From NCBI GenBank assembly GCA_036785705.1, contig JAWUZG010000014.1, positions 124,001-188,000 on the forward strand: DNA of 64,000 bases, written 5' to 3'. Below the pieces are notes generated by a model. It was not told the DNA's origin, made no database searches, and saw only the letters and a list, made by a program, of their open reading frames with translations. The translations under genes and the position numbers were made by a program. Below, one piece after another: positions 37,803 through 49,734 of the stretch. The stretch's first letter is position 1. Every line of letters starts with the position of its first letter. This DNA is from Acanthornis magna (Eukaryota > Chordata > Aves > Passeriformes > Acanthizidae).

Positions 37803-39789
37803 TCCCTGCACTGCCCCAGCTCTGCTGCCCCACAGCTGCTGGATCAGGAAGGGCCGAGCCATGGGGGAGGGAAATGCACGGGGATTCCTCCTGGGAGGGA
37901 CCTCAGGGTGATTCCAGGCCAAACCAATCCTGGGTCAGCAGAGAAAGGGACACAAGGATGGGCTGTTTGTGTGCTCTGCCACAGCAGGATCAGATGCAGA
38001 GCTGCAGAGATAGCCAGCCAATGTGGATCCCTGCAGGAGCTGATCTCACACAGCGGCTCCCAGGCCTCTGCTCCTCGCCGCTTGCTCTGCTTTGATGTTC
38101 CCTGGGTTGCAGCTGAAGCCAGCAGGGCTGGGCTGCAGAGAATTTGGGAGAGAAACCCATCAGTGTCCATCTCAGCCTGTGTGAGCGTGCAGGGGCAGGA
38201 CTCAGCCCAGGGCTAGTGGGGCAGGGCCAGGGCCTGGGGAAGGGATGGAAAAAGGCAAGTGCCCGAGAGAGAGGAGGCTGCTGTGTGCCCTTGGTGGCAT
38301 GGCCAGAGCAGGGAGGGGGCCCAGGACATTTGTCAGCCCCAGCCTCTGTCCCCAGCCATTGGCAGCCCTGGCTGCCCAGCCCAGGTGTGCGGTGAGTTTG
38401 GCTGTGGCCAGCTCCATCCTCCTGCGGGGCTCAGGGCCTGTTCCCGGCAATGGCCAGCTCTGGCCGGGTCTGTGCTGGCCCCGAGCCCGGCAGAGCCTGG
38501 GGCAGGGCTGTGTGGGAATGCCCACAGGTGGCACGGCCTGTGCAGGAGCTTGGAGAGGCTGCCCAGCAGGGAGGCCATGGGGGCACCGAGCCCCAGGGGC
38601 TGCTGTGGGCACCACGGCACAGGGGCCGTTCCCACCCGCAATGCTCCTGGCCTGGGCTGGGCCTGCCCAGGGGGGCTGTGGCACCATGGCTGGGCCAGCG
38701 GGGCACAAAGGGGCCACAGAGCCACTGCTGGGGTGACAGCAAGGCCAGCAGCAGGCAAGGAATTGCTTATCTATTCAGACTGCAATAGGAGATACTTGGA
38801 TTCAATATCAATTGGAGATTGCACATATTAATGTATTAAGAGGAAAAAAAGCCCTAAGCAGGACCTAAAAAATCCTCTCTCACTGTTTTTGAAAGTATTA
38901 TATATTTACTTTGAATACACTTCTTAAATCAGCTGAATTAGTCACAGAAGATTTGGAAATTTAAATTATTCCAAGCAGCTTGGCTTGTAAAGCTATTTTG
39001 AATGTTAATGGGCCCTCAAGCAATGAATTCCTGAAGATCTGAAGTCTAAACAAGCCTCTGGAGAAGTAAAATTCAGCAGCAACCTCCAAGTTGCTGCTCT
39101 GTGATGCCATACAGCCACAACGTGATGTCACAGTCTGCTCTGTGATGTCACAACCCATCCTGTGGCATCACAGCCAGTTCTAAGATGTGACATAAGCAAC
39201 CAGTGATACCAACAGCCCACTCTATGATGTCACCGCCTGGTCCATGATGTCACAGCCTCCTCTGTGATGTCACAACTCACTCTGTGATATCACAGAGCCC
39301 AATCTGTGACCCAACAGCCTGGTCTGTGATGTCACACATCCACACTGATGTTGCAGCCTGTACTCTGATGTCACAGCCTGCTCTGTGATGTCACACAGTC
39401 CCCTCTGTGATGCCAATGACTTAATACAACCAACTCTGTGATGTCATAGCCCAGTCTGTGACCTCACAGAACTCACTCAGTGATGTCACACTGCCCCTTT
39501 CTGACATCACAGCTGTTCTGGGGCTCTGTCACACAGCCCCAGAGGTGCCTATGGCTATGACACAGCCTCCTCTGGGCCGTGGCACAGTCCCTGCCAATGC
39601 TGAGCACCTGGGAGCTCTGGCTGTGCCCTGCTGGTGTCCCTGAGCTGCCCTGGCAGTGGCCCAGCCCTGCTGGGCTGTGCACAGGAGCTGCTCCTGGGCA
39701 GAGCTGTCTCTCTGCAGCGCTGCCGCTTGCCAGGAGCTGCCTCTGTGCCAGGAGCCTGGCCCAGCTCAGCAGCACAGCCACAGCACAAG
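37803..39789. repeat. Diverged partial monomer at the array edge (copy 11)
   Basis: It matches monomer offsets 1 to about 1840. Similarity falls from left to right: nearly identical up to ~38700, clearly changed at 38700-39100, and only loosely similar in the minisatellite portion, which is longer here with extra TGTGATGTCACA units. Homology ends at cacagcacaag (39789), where the monomer continues with gggactcc. This is the usual decay pattern at the edge of a homogenised satellite. Confidence 0.88.
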
Positions 39790-39866
39790 GTTCTGGTTCT
39801 GCTGTGCCTCCCAAGGGAGCTGTGCAGGGCCAGGTGACAAGGTCCAGCAGCTGTGTTGGTTCTGCA

Positions 39867-40557
39867 GTGTCACAATGGTCCATTAGTTCCATGAGTTTCC
39901 GTACTGTCAACAATGGAGTCCTTGGGTCGCCTGTGTCACAATGGCCGCTTGGGGCCATGAGGTTCCACAGTGTCACCATGGTCTCCTTGGGTCCATGAGG
40001 TTCCACAGTGTCACCATGGTCTCCCTGGGTCCGTGAGGTTCCACAGTGTCACCATGGTCTCCTTGGATCCTCAGGGTCACAAAGGACAATTGGTTCCATC
40101 AGACCCCATTTTATCACAATGTCCGCTTGATTCCCTGAGCTTCTGCACTGTCACCAATGGTTCTTTGGTTCCAGTGATGCCCTGCTGTGTCCCAATGGAT
40201 ATTTGGTTCCGTGAAGTTCTTCAGTGTCACTAAGGTCTCCTTGCTTCCACGAGGCCCTGCAGTGTCACAGTGCCCCATAGGTTCCATGAGCTCCCATACT
40301 GTCAGCAATGGTCTCCTGAGTTCCAACGAGGCCCTGCTCTGTCCCCATGCCCCCTTCATTCCAGGAGGTTTCACAGTGTCACAATGGACTCCTGGGTTTC
40401 CTGAGGCCCCACTGTGTCACAATGACCCCTTGGTTCCATGAGGCGCCGAAGAGTCACAATGGTCTCCCTTCATCTCTGAGGCCCTGCAGTGTCACCATGG
40501 TCTCCATGGTTCCATGTGGCCCCAAAGTGTCACAATGGTCTCTGGGATTCCATTGGG
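39867..40557. repeat. Minisatellite, about 38 bp unit, about 18 copies
   Basis: Imperfect units begin with GTGTCACAATGG or GTGTCACCATGG and continue with CTCCTTGGTTCC, ATGAGG and a C-rich end. The best adjacent copies lie near 39970-40070. ORFs crossing it are artefacts of the repeat. It shares a GTCACA core with the monomer minisatellite, so a common origin is possible but not shown. Confidence 0.85.
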
Positions 40558-42125
40558 AACACAAAAGCTTTGCAGAAACATTGAGCAACACCTGCTTAAC
40601 ACACCTGGGCACATCTGTTTGCATTCAAAAGAGGGGTTAAAGGTGACAGTGGCACCATCAACTTCCATCTGCAACAGAGATCAAGGGAATGGACAGGGAC
40701 AGAGAATTCTGCTTCCAGAGATCATTTCTGGTCACATTGTCCCTTGGAGGAAGGTGACATCATTTGAGGCAGCCTGTACTGAGCATGTGGCTCCTGAGTG
40801 GGGTTTGTTGTTTAGGAAACCTGCTCAGGCTTTGCCATTCTTTCCTCACAAACAGGAAAGCTTCTGCTGGGCCTGTGTGCAGGCAGAGCCCTGAGGAGAG
40901 CAGGTGGGACATGGAGCACTGGGCTGGGACACGCAGCTGCAGAACTCAGGGGACAAGTTTGTGATGCAGGGAACAGCGATGGCAGTGCCAGCTGGGCCAT
41001 GTCAGCCATGGTGAGGTTGGGGGTGAGGAGCAGCTTGTCCCAACAAGGTCAGCGTGCAAGAGCCTCATTCTTCTGCATGCCCACACCTCCTAAGGAGACA
41101 CCTCTTCTCTGAAAATAAAAATAAAAGAAATATTTCCTTGATTCAAAAGAAAAGCCATGGGATGTACTTTGCAATCTTCCTCCTTAACAGAACTCCAAAC
41201 TGACTCCAATGAGCTGTACAGACCCTGAACACTTGAAGACAATTGAAGGAAGAGAAAGAGCTCCTGAGAACTTTCTGTATTTTCATGAGCCCCACAGTGG
41301 ATTTGGGGCTGAGTCCATGACCCTCAGGGACAGAGAGAAGGTTGCAGAAGCTGCTCAAGGAGGCAGAAGCAAAACTCCAAGTCCCTTGGGGCATCACTGG
41401 GCCCCACTGAGGGCAGGGACTGCCAAAGCCTCCGCAGGGACTGGTGAGAGCAGATCCTTGGGATGTGCCAGGATTGCAGGGAGCCAAAGGCTGTGAGCAG
41501 GGAACTGGGATGCTGAGAGAAGCCAGGCTTGGTTGGAGGAAGCAGAAAGGCCAAGGGCTGAGCCCAGGCCTGGGACAGCAGGGCCTGTCCCTCCCGGGTG
41601 GCTCGGGGCTGTTTGTGGGGCAGTGGATGTGAGGGGGAGGAAGGACAAATGTCCTAAAACTGCAACCCCTGCCAGCCTGCTCAGGGAGGGCTGAGGGAGA
41701 AGCAAAGTGCAGACCCTCAGAGGAAAGTTCCTTGGCTGGGGCCTCCAGAGGCAGTGCCAGAGCCCAGGGGACAAAGGCCTAGGTGCCTGTGGCCCTGCCA
41801 GCCCTGCCCAGCCCTTGGCCATCTCTCCTGCAGCCTGTGCCACCCTGTCCGTGCTGCTCCTGTGCCCTGGCCGGCTGCACACGCCCATCTCGCTGTGCCC
41901 CCAGCATTTCTCAGCCCAGCATTGCTGTGCCCTCCCTGGTGTCCCTGCACCCAGCGCTGCCAGTTCCTGGCACACAGAGCCACGGCATCAGCCAGTCTCA
42001 TGCTGCGAGACCTCGTGCACCAAAATTCTACCCTTGCAGGGACTTTTCTTTTTCCTCACCTCCACTCTGAATCTTTGGAGCTGCACTTTGGGGAGGTTTC
42101 CTTCTCTTTCAGCTACAGAGAGCAG
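40558..42125. other. Gene-free interval, nothing recognised
   Basis: Mixed-composition sequence with only short overlapping ORFs on both strands and an A-rich patch near 41110-41150. I see no domain, RNA gene or clear repeat boundary. The 168-182 codon ORFs near 41707-42302 run into the CR1 fragment and are otherwise unsupported. Confidence 0.5.
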
Positions 42126-42390
42126 CTCTGTCTCTTGCTCTTTACAAACAGAGAAGGGCTGCTGGGAGATGTGGTGCTCGGAGGCCATCGGGGGCACAGT
42201 GACCATGAAATAATTGAGTTTTCAGTATTCAGTGAAACAAGGAGAGGCATCAACAAAACTTCTCCACTGGACTTTGAGAGGGCAGACTTTGGCCTGTTTT
42301 GAATGCTGATTTGGAGAGTACTGCATGAGGTACTGACTTTTCTAGGGGAAACAGCCTTTAAAAACAAAGGGGTCCAGGAAGGATGGACAT
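42126..42390 (+). mobile_element. CR1-type LINE ORF2 fragment
   Basis: The plus-strand frame ending at 42302 reads FTNREGLLGDVVLGG, HSDHE, ETRRGINK and DFERADFGLF. This is the endonuclease-to-RT linker region found in bird CR1-like elements. A TGA at 42300-42302 interrupts it. Similar residues continue in frame to about 42390 (ending VQEGWT), where a T/G-rich tract begins. It is a short dead fragment. The assignment rests on recognised motifs. Confidence 0.7.
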
Positions 42391-42401
42391 AACTTGCTGT
42401 T

Positions 42402-42640
42402 TTGTGCTTTTTGGTGGTTTTGGGTTTTGGGTTTTTTTTTGTTGGGTTTCTTTTGTTTTTTCTTTTGGTGGTGTCTTTTGGTTTTTTATGGATTTTTTGG
42501 TGGGTTTTTTTGTTTGTTTTTTTGTTTTGTGGGGGGGGTTTTGTTATTTTTGGTGGTTTTTTAGGTCCTTGCAGGGTTTTTTGTGCGGTTTTTTTTGTTT
42601 GGGCTTTTTTTTTTTTTTTAATTGGTGGCATTCTTGTTTG
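42402..42640. repeat. T/G-rich low-complexity tract
   Basis: Long runs of TTTTG, GGTTTT and poly-T with almost no A or C. Hydrophobic ORFs across it are composition artefacts. It directly follows the CR1 fragment. Confidence 0.9.
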
Positions 42641-43264
42641 TTTGTGGGGTTTTATTGTGGGGTTGCATCCCCAGGCTTCACCTGGAGGTTGATCCCGACA
42701 TGAATCCCCTCTGATTTCCCCATGAGACTTACAGGAACAACCCCCCAGAGCTGCTCCAGGGGCTCCTTCCCAATGATTCCTAAGGATTGGATGGAAGGTG
42801 GGAAGCAAATCAGGGAGTGCTGAGTAGGTTTTGTCTCTTCCATGTGATGCTGGCAGAATTCCCGGGGTGATCCAGAGACTCCTGGTGGTGGCGGCCACTC
42901 TGCTGAGCCAGACAGTGCTGGGAATGCTCCTGGGAATGTGCCGGGAAAGGCTTTGCCCTCCAGGAATGTCCCCGTGCTCCCGATCCCAATAAAGAGCAGC
43001 ATTGCTGTCATCTCCAGGGGTCCTCTGTGGGATGGGGAGGGGACACAGGCAACCTTGGGATGGGAATCCATCCTCCGGGACAGGGCTGGGATTGGGGATG
43101 TGGAGCTGCGGCTGCCTGGAAGTGATTCCCAAAGCCCCCAGCCCTTGGATTTGGGAGGTGCAGGTGGATTCTCCAAAGGTGGTATCCTTGGGAAGGGATC
43201 CTAAACAAGGGGTGGCTCCAGTTTCAGGGAATTATGGGTGTTTTGGGGTTTTAAATTGTTTCCT
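42641..43264. other. Gene-free interval
   Basis: Unique-looking GC-rich sequence with overlapping short ORFs and an AATAAA at about 42987 on the plus strand. A hydrophobic Leu/Val stretch near 42880-42930 is preceded by an in-frame TGA, so I do not call a gene. Confidence 0.4.
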
Positions 43265-43606
43265 TGTAGCAGGACTCTCCTGGAGGTTCAACCCGGATGG
43301 ACGACAGGACACCTATATGGTTAAAGTCGAGCTCCACTTATTTCCAAAAGTTACATTATTTTATCTACTTTGCTGATGATCATAGGTCTCACCTAACTAC
43401 ATGATTAGTTACATTATAATGCTCACGTGCCTTAAGCTATTGCTAATCGGTTATCTCACGCCAGGCTACCACAAGTTCCTCCCTTGCTTACAGTTTTTCG
43501 TGTTCAGGGGGGGCTTCTCTCTAACTTGTTTACAACTTGCCTTAGTTTCTTGTTTTTGTCCTTCAAGGACATCTCAAGGACTCTTCTCTAAACTTTAGTC
43601 ATGCTG
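43265..43606 (-). mobile_element. Solo-type retroviral LTR
   Basis: In minus orientation the sequence ends in a U5-like stretch (AACCATATAGGTGTCCTG, then GAGTCCTGCTACA at 43265) typical of avian ERV LTRs, with an AAATAA-type signal upstream. It abuts a different LTR at 43607. Its 5' edge (about 43601-43606) is uncertain, and no internal sequence of its own follows. Confidence 0.5.
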
Positions 43607-43967
43607 TGTTGCCGACGGTGAGGGAAGCAAGACACGCAACCCAGTATGAGTTATAAACAAGCTTCCAGTGTATTTACGTTGTTAACTGCTTATATGCTGT
43701 TACAGTTAATTATGCCTACTAGTCATAAGGTCATTGGTCAGCTACAAAGGGTTACATTTACATATCCCTCCCATACAGGGCCCCTCCTATCACGAATCCT
43801 CCTCATTCTTTCAGCCACAAGTTCTTTCTTTGGTGTTTTTCCCCAGCGTCAAGGACACACTGTCCTTGGCTCTTCTCCTGCCAGCATACTTCCAGTTCTT
43901 GTGGCCTAAGGGCTTCTCAGTTTACACCTCACTTTGCTCGCACAAGGCCTCGAGCCATACTGCAACA
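43607..43967 (-). mobile_element. 3' LTR of a minus-strand class II ERV
   Basis: A 361 bp element in minus orientation starts TGTTGCAG (43967) and ends CGGCAACA (43607), giving TGTTG/CAACA terminal inverted repeats. A TATAAG box lies at 43689-43694. It is preceded by a polypurine tract at 43968. It is not homologous to the LTR at 49735-50140 at the other end of this retroviral region. Confidence 0.75.
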
Positions 43968-43986
43968 ATTCCCCCTTTTTCTTTTT
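43968..43986 (-). promoter_or_regulatory. Polypurine tract (plus-strand primer site)
   Basis: On the minus strand the bases before the LTR are AAAAAGAAAAAGGGGGAAT, an uninterrupted purine run ending next to TGTTG. This is where retroviral plus-strand DNA synthesis is primed, and it fixes the LTR boundary and orientation. Confidence 0.8.
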
Positions 43987-44119
43987 GTGCGAGCAAGGCC
44001 TGATTGATGTACTTTTCCATCATTCTGTGAATTAGCATAGAGCAGCATTGAACAACATTCTGAAAGTTATTATTGTCAAAAGCAACAACAACACTGTCTT
44101 GCACAAATTCTTGAGCCAC
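43987..44119 (-). pseudogene. env: Possible env transmembrane C-terminal tail
   Basis: The minus-strand frame from 44119 gives a short peptide with paired Cys (VQCCSM) and an ending ALLAQKEKGG that is encoded by the polypurine tract, as in many class II retroviral env genes. The frame then runs into the LTR. Upstream continuity is lost, so only the last few dozen residues can be suggested. Confidence 0.45.
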
Positions 44120-47100
44120 TCAGTGATTCTTCAGCTTTGAGCAACCTTTCTACCTTAACTTGTTACTATGCGGTTACTTAAAATAATTTTGCTAGCAAGT
44201 ACTACTTTAGTTAATTGAAACTGTGAAAACAATATACACCGTTGCTCTAAAGTCTCTGTCAAGCTCAAATCTTGATTAAAGAGTCCATGGTTTCTTCTGA
44301 ACTCTGGTTCTTGATTTTGACCAGGTGAGCAGGTAATTGCTTTAAACCTGTTGGTGATAGAACACATGCATACTCTCTTCTCCAGGTTAACAGGTTACTT
44401 GAGCTTTGTTATTGCGTGTTATTACACACTCAGTTGTGGGTATTGCATCATGAGCGAAGGTGATCAAGGCAACAGGTGCAACTACTAGTATACATAAGAG
44501 AAAGAGAACAGTACTTCAAAAATACACAGATTATTAACCATTTAACTATTAGCTATTACCCAGAGTCTACAATCACTGGAGAGTCCCATTTTCCAGGCAA
44601 GACTTGAAGACCTTTCCCGGGCAAGGCTTTCAAGTTTACCTGAAAGGGGTTCCAGTTCTTATCAAGCCGAATTGGTGAGCCAAAATGACTCAATTGCATT
44701 TTTAGAGCAGAAACATCTGGGATTAAAGATTCAGTACCCGATCAGCTTAGGGCCAGGGCTTGGCCAGAGCCCAGGCCTTAACTGAAAGGGTCTCCCTAAA
44801 TCATCTTACAAACAAGCCTCTATTAATATCAATTCTTTAAAACAATACACTTCTTACAGATAACTACACAGGGTTATGTGAAAATTTCTAAAGCAGCCGG
44901 CGTTGTCATTTAGTTATAACTAAGTAATCAATGGTACCATAAACAAACTGAACACACATCTAGAATTGTTAATACAGTAACAGTAACTGTTCTGAAAAAG
45001 TGAGATTATATTTTTTACACATCTATGCATATATGACAGTAAAGCAAAATGAAAACAAGAGAGAGAAGCACTAAGCATCTTATAATTAATAATATTCATG
45101 ACTTGAAATTGGTATTCGTTCTTCTGTGTCACCTATAGAAGGTAAAGCTGCAAACGTTGTTATAAATAGTCATCTTGATTGACTAATGTAGAACATTCAG
45201 AACCATAAGACTGGTGATGAAATTAAGGATTTGACAAATTGTGTCTTCACTTACTTGTCTTACTAATTCTTTATCATGAACATTTCAGTTGACTTTATTT
45301 TATCTTTATAGCAAAAGAACTGTAAAGAACTCTTTCCCCTTTTCCTTTTTTTTTTATTTTTTTTTATTTTGCATGTTTCGACAGAACTTAGACTTTAACT
45401 TCACTTAAAACTAAGATAAATCTAACAGAGCTTAAAGTTAACATAATTGAAACTGAAGAGAAATTAATCTTCAGCACTTAAGAAGTAACTTTTATCTCAC
45501 AGGTGTCTCTATGTAGATTTACGTGCCGGCAAAATACAAATTAACACAGGCAATTCACACACACACACAAGGAAACAAACTTTATAGCAGCTGCAAGATT
45601 TACTGCAGCTATCAGACTTGCTTTTTCTAAAGGCACCAGGAGGCTAACTCACTCTTAGGCCACAAAATACTTTACACAATTGGCCTCAGGATGTCATCCT
45701 GCCAGTTCTGCCATTTTTTAACAACAAACCATGCAGAGAGGGCTGAAACTCCTTGGGGTAACAAGTTTTACCCCTCTGCCAGCTGTCACAAATTCACTGA
45801 ACACCACCACCACTCACAAACATGGGAACTCTCTTCACTCAACCACAAGCCTCCGTTTTGCCTTTTTTTTTTTATCCACTTTTAACATGTGCACTTGCTC
45901 TCTCTTTTCTTTCCTTCAGAGGTTACTAAAATTTAACTTGTTAATAGAACTTAAAATCAACAGACTTCACATAAATTTTGATCAACTCAAAGTTGACAGG
46001 TCTGACCTATAAACTCAAAATACATAAAAGACTCGAACAACATTCTTAGTACATTTGCTGCAGCACTTTCACACCTGTATGCACATGCACACAGATACTG
46101 GTTAAAGTATACCTGTGGAAAGAAAAAACAAATCTTTTGAATTAGAGAAGTAGTCACTCTGGATGCCTCTGCAAGCGTTTAACTTTAAATCTACTAAACT
46201 AGATACAAGGTCAAGGGTATACTTTGAGAGTTTCAGATACAGCAGAACTCAACCTATTTTGACCTCTTCCATATAAGAAACTACTGAAAATTCATCATAC
46301 AGCAGGTAAACATCAGCGAATAATATCAAGAAAAATAACTGAGTTGTAAATGAAATAGCAGCAATGTAGAACTTTAGAGGGTGGAATTTTCATAGGATTA
46401 ACTGGAAAGATCATAAAGGTGTGGCAGAAACATCGTGATTCTACATAAATCAGTTTTGGGACTGACCTATGGCAACTATAAACATTATTGAAAATGCCTG
46501 TTTCACAGTCAGTACTCCTCTGAGATAAGTGCAAGTTTACTAAGATGTTTTCGAGGTGCAGCTTTACTCACAGGAATGATAGCATCGTACATCTTGGCAA
46601 ATTGCATCTAAAACCTGCTTAATTCGCAGACGGTAAGACAGCTTTCTGTAAATATGACTACAATAGGTTTGAGACGTAAAGAAGACATCAAAGACATAAT
46701 CATATAATACTGCCATGACTCTGGACACGCATCCTACTTAGTGTTGTGGATGTATAGAACTGACACATGTATACAAGCAGCTGTAGTTACGGTTTTAACT
46801 GATTGCGAAGGAGTGTACTAGTGTATGTTTGACTGTGGCCTCTGCCACAAGGGCAAAGAACATCAAGAACTCAGGTACTGAGCAGACAACTGAGCGAGTG
46901 TATTTTATGAGGTAAGATCACATTGAGTTACTTTTCTGGGCAATTAATGTACTTAAACTATTTTGATGTTAAGTTCATGTGCAAGCTATAGGTGACAAGG
47001 AAGAACAAGTACTCTTGAATCTGTGAACAGCTGTACTAGCTGGAAATGCTGTCACATGTGTCTTTATGGCAAAACAGTCACATTTAAATTTTCTTATTAG

Positions 47101-48270
47101 AGCTGTATAGGCAAACAGGTAAAGCCGGCACTACACTGTCTGTTTTTACAGTAGAGAACCATGAGCTAATTATGGCTGATTCTCAAAAGCTTCTGCAGAT
47201 AACAAATATGGAGTCAGGCCTAGCATGGGCCTCACACAGTTAATTGCTCCTAGGAGCTTTGTAAATCATTCAATGTTTTGACATCAGGATTTAAAGTCAA
47301 TTGCTGTAGCTATACATCTTGTCCAGTTAACATCCATGCTACACATTTCAAATAGGAGTTTGAATGTATGCTGAGTAAGACTAAGACACCAAATCTGTGT
47401 ATAAACCAAGATATTGGACATATAAGGATAAATGATGCCTTGAGGAGACAACTTGAAAATTCAACTTTGCTAATTTCGTATGGGATCTTACTGTGCTGTT
47501 TAATTATGTTTTATTATTTGGTTTGTCTTAGGCAGCTCAAGGAATCTCAAGGCCAAACAGCAACAGTTGTTGAAGGGGTGCCAAGTTAGTTTCACAAACC
47601 TTGAGGCTAGGTAGAAAAACAAAATAGATTTTACCCTCTGGGAAAAACAAATTTTACACCATGGTTTTAGCGTTAACTCCCAAGTTTTATCAGAGTTGGG
47701 TAATATTAGAACTTCAAGTTGCAGATCACAATAAAGCTGAGGTAATATATAAGTAACTAAGTAGAACATAAAATTATTTGTTCAAATTAAATACGTCAGG
47801 TATATCTATTAAAACCTGTCAGCTGAAAACTGACTTCTTAGCACCCACACAGCAAAGTTTAGAATTCCGAAGTAGTGTGTTTTCCCTTCAGACATCTCAC
47901 CAAAAGGTACTCTGTCCCAGTAAGATCTAGGAAAAACAGAAAGCCTGTGAAATTCCTTAAAGGAAACATACACAGTCAGAAAGCGGGGGGGGGGGGGGGG
48001 GGGGCGGGGGGTGCTGCTGTGATTTAAGGCAGATTGTCATGATACACATACCAGTTCTGTAGAGCTGAGATAAAATGTGCAGGGAAAGGTCAACCAACTT
48101 AACAATTTACAAGACTTTCAGAGAACCAGAGGTACACATAAAACACTTTTTAAAGTACTCAGCAACAAACCTTTCAGCCCAACCCTCTCATTTAACCAAG
48201 CTGTTATCATCATTGCTTTCTCATTTCAAAAAGCTGGAAACAAATTCAAAATACAACTCAGTTGCACTAA
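44120..48270. other. AT-rich interval without recognisable coding content
   Basis: About 4.1 kb much more AT-rich than its surroundings, lying between retroviral env-tail/LTR and gag remnants. Stops are frequent in all frames and the longest ORFs are under 95 codons. It contains a T-rich tract (45341-45372), a short CA repeat (45556-45572) and a poly-G run (47985-48011). It could be filler of a non-autonomous element, captured host sequence, or decayed pol/env. A weak protein-like minus-strand stretch near 44560-44680 was not identified. Confidence 0.5.
47985..48011. repeat. Poly-G tract
   Basis: Twenty G, one C, six G. It can form G-quadruplexes and is also a common sequencing or assembly weak spot. 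Confidence 0.95.
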
Positions 48271-49511
48271 TTAAAAGGGCACTTGGAAGATACATTTGCA
48301 AATCGAACTGTGCAGGCCAGGAGAGGCCTCTGTGGCACCCACCTTCTCCCTGCTGCCGGGGCAGGGGGGCCTTGCCAGGTGGGGGAAAGCAAAGGGTGGG
48401 GGGGTAGGAAGCAGCAAGCAATTGCTGTTTCTTCTGTGTGGCTTTCTTGCCTCCCTTGAAGACATCCCGAGATGGCTCTGCCAGGGTCACTGGACACGTC
48501 GCACAGTCAGAGCAACTGTGCAGTTGCTCTGCCAGTCGGTCGCAGCTGAGTCAGCTCTCCGGCCGAGGGATGAGCACCGGCGACAGTGGGACGATGCAGG
48601 ACTGGGGATCCGGACTGTGAGCCACCGTGCAGCTCCCGGGAGGAGAGGTGTTAATATCAAGGCTTGCCTCATGTAGAAAGCAGTTACAGAGTTCTGTAAG
48701 GAATAATAAAAGGTGATCCGATGTGGAGAATATTTTGCAACACTCCTAAACTGCACCAACTTTTCGGGACAGTTTCAGGGGAAGAGCACGATCTTCAAGT
48801 AGGGGGGGAGGGTCAGAGAAGGCATACAATTTGTTTACGGGTGAAGCAGCTCTAGCAGGTAGATTAAGAGGTAGCGCTTGCAAGGTTTTTGCTAAATCTT
48901 GGATGGCAATTGAAAAATCAGTAGAGGTCAATGGACAAGCCTCAACCTCCCCTTCCACAGTTGCCCCCACCCCCTAATCACCTCTGACAGCATCAGGGCC
49001 TTGAGAGGGGGATTGGGAATCAGCCTCTATGAGAGGCTGTGTCCTCGGCCTTGGCCGCCTCCGGTGGTGGGGGTGGCAGGGGCGGAGCTTCAGTTTCCGT
49101 CGATTTTGGGGTGGTGAGGAAGAGGGACGGCGGGACCGGGGCGGGGAGGGATCGGCACTCGCGAGGGAATGTCCAACGTAGTGGAAAAAAGTTTGTTGAT
49201 AGGAAAAGCTTGCAGGGGCTCTCTGATTTCATAGCATGTAAAACATCTCCTGTGGTCTTCCATAAAGGGGCGTACTTTGTTGCCTCCTTTGCTTTCCTGC
49301 CGCCTGCAGCTACAGTGTCCCAGAGTGCCTTCCCAATCGCCTCCCAGGTGCAGATTTCAAAAGCTACAGAGGCACCCAATGTCAGTCTGTGCTCCCACGC
49401 CCAGCTAAAAAAGCTTTTCAAAGCCAAGGCATCATATTTCTATGCTCTCTTAGAGAGAATAAATTGGAGAAGGTTTCGGACCACGTCCCGTTCATGCTCG
49501 TCCTGCCCCAT
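48271..49511 (-). pseudogene. gag: Broken gag remnant (matrix region)
   Basis: A minus-strand ATG at 49511 opens a frame starting MGQ, a myristoylation-type retroviral Gag start. After 23 codons it meets an in-frame TAG (49440-49442), then continues in the same frame through a matrix-like region (SFFSWAWEH, CTWEAIGKALWDTVA) and a Pro-rich stretch to a TGA at about 49020. Further protein-like sequence follows in other frames (48970-48746 and around 48490-48270) and fades near 48270. No capsid or zinc knuckle is recognisable. It sits just downstream of the primer site in the same orientation, as expected for gag. It is clearly dead. Confidence 0.65.
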
Positions 49512-49713
49512 CTCCCCCTATGGCCGCTCACCTCTTCTTGGTGAGATTCCACGTCCTCTTGACATATACCGGAGCTCCGTTCCACCACTTCCTGCACGGG
49601 ACTGCAGGGATACTTTAGGCCATTCATCACTTCATCCTGCTGGGGCTCGCAGGGATATTCGACCGCCTTCTCCGCACCCGGCACGCACAAGCAGTTCATT
49701 ACGAACTAACTGA

Positions 49714-49731
49714 GGCGCGTCGGGGTCACCA
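49714..49731 (-). promoter_or_regulatory. Primer-binding site, tRNA-Trp type
   Basis: Minus strand TGGTGACCCCGACGCGCC, three bases from the LTR end. The first 14 bases match the tRNA-Trp primer site used by avian alpharetroviruses. It places this end of the element at the 5' side of a minus-strand provirus. Confidence 0.8.
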
Positions 49732-49734
49732 CTA

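Noticed and set aside
39867..40557. CRISPR-like array
   Set aside because: Units are imperfect and contiguous with no unique spacers, and the genome is vertebrate.
42383..42703. Hydrophobic Phe/Gly/Val-rich proteins
   Set aside because: Translation of a T/G low-complexity tract.
42834..43000. Signal-peptide-like Leu/Val segment as a small secreted protein
   Set aside because: An in-frame TGA lies between the only nearby ATG and the hydrophobic stretch.
49039..49713. 224-codon plus-strand ORF
   Set aside because: Antisense to the gag remnant and primer-site region of the minus-strand retroviral element.
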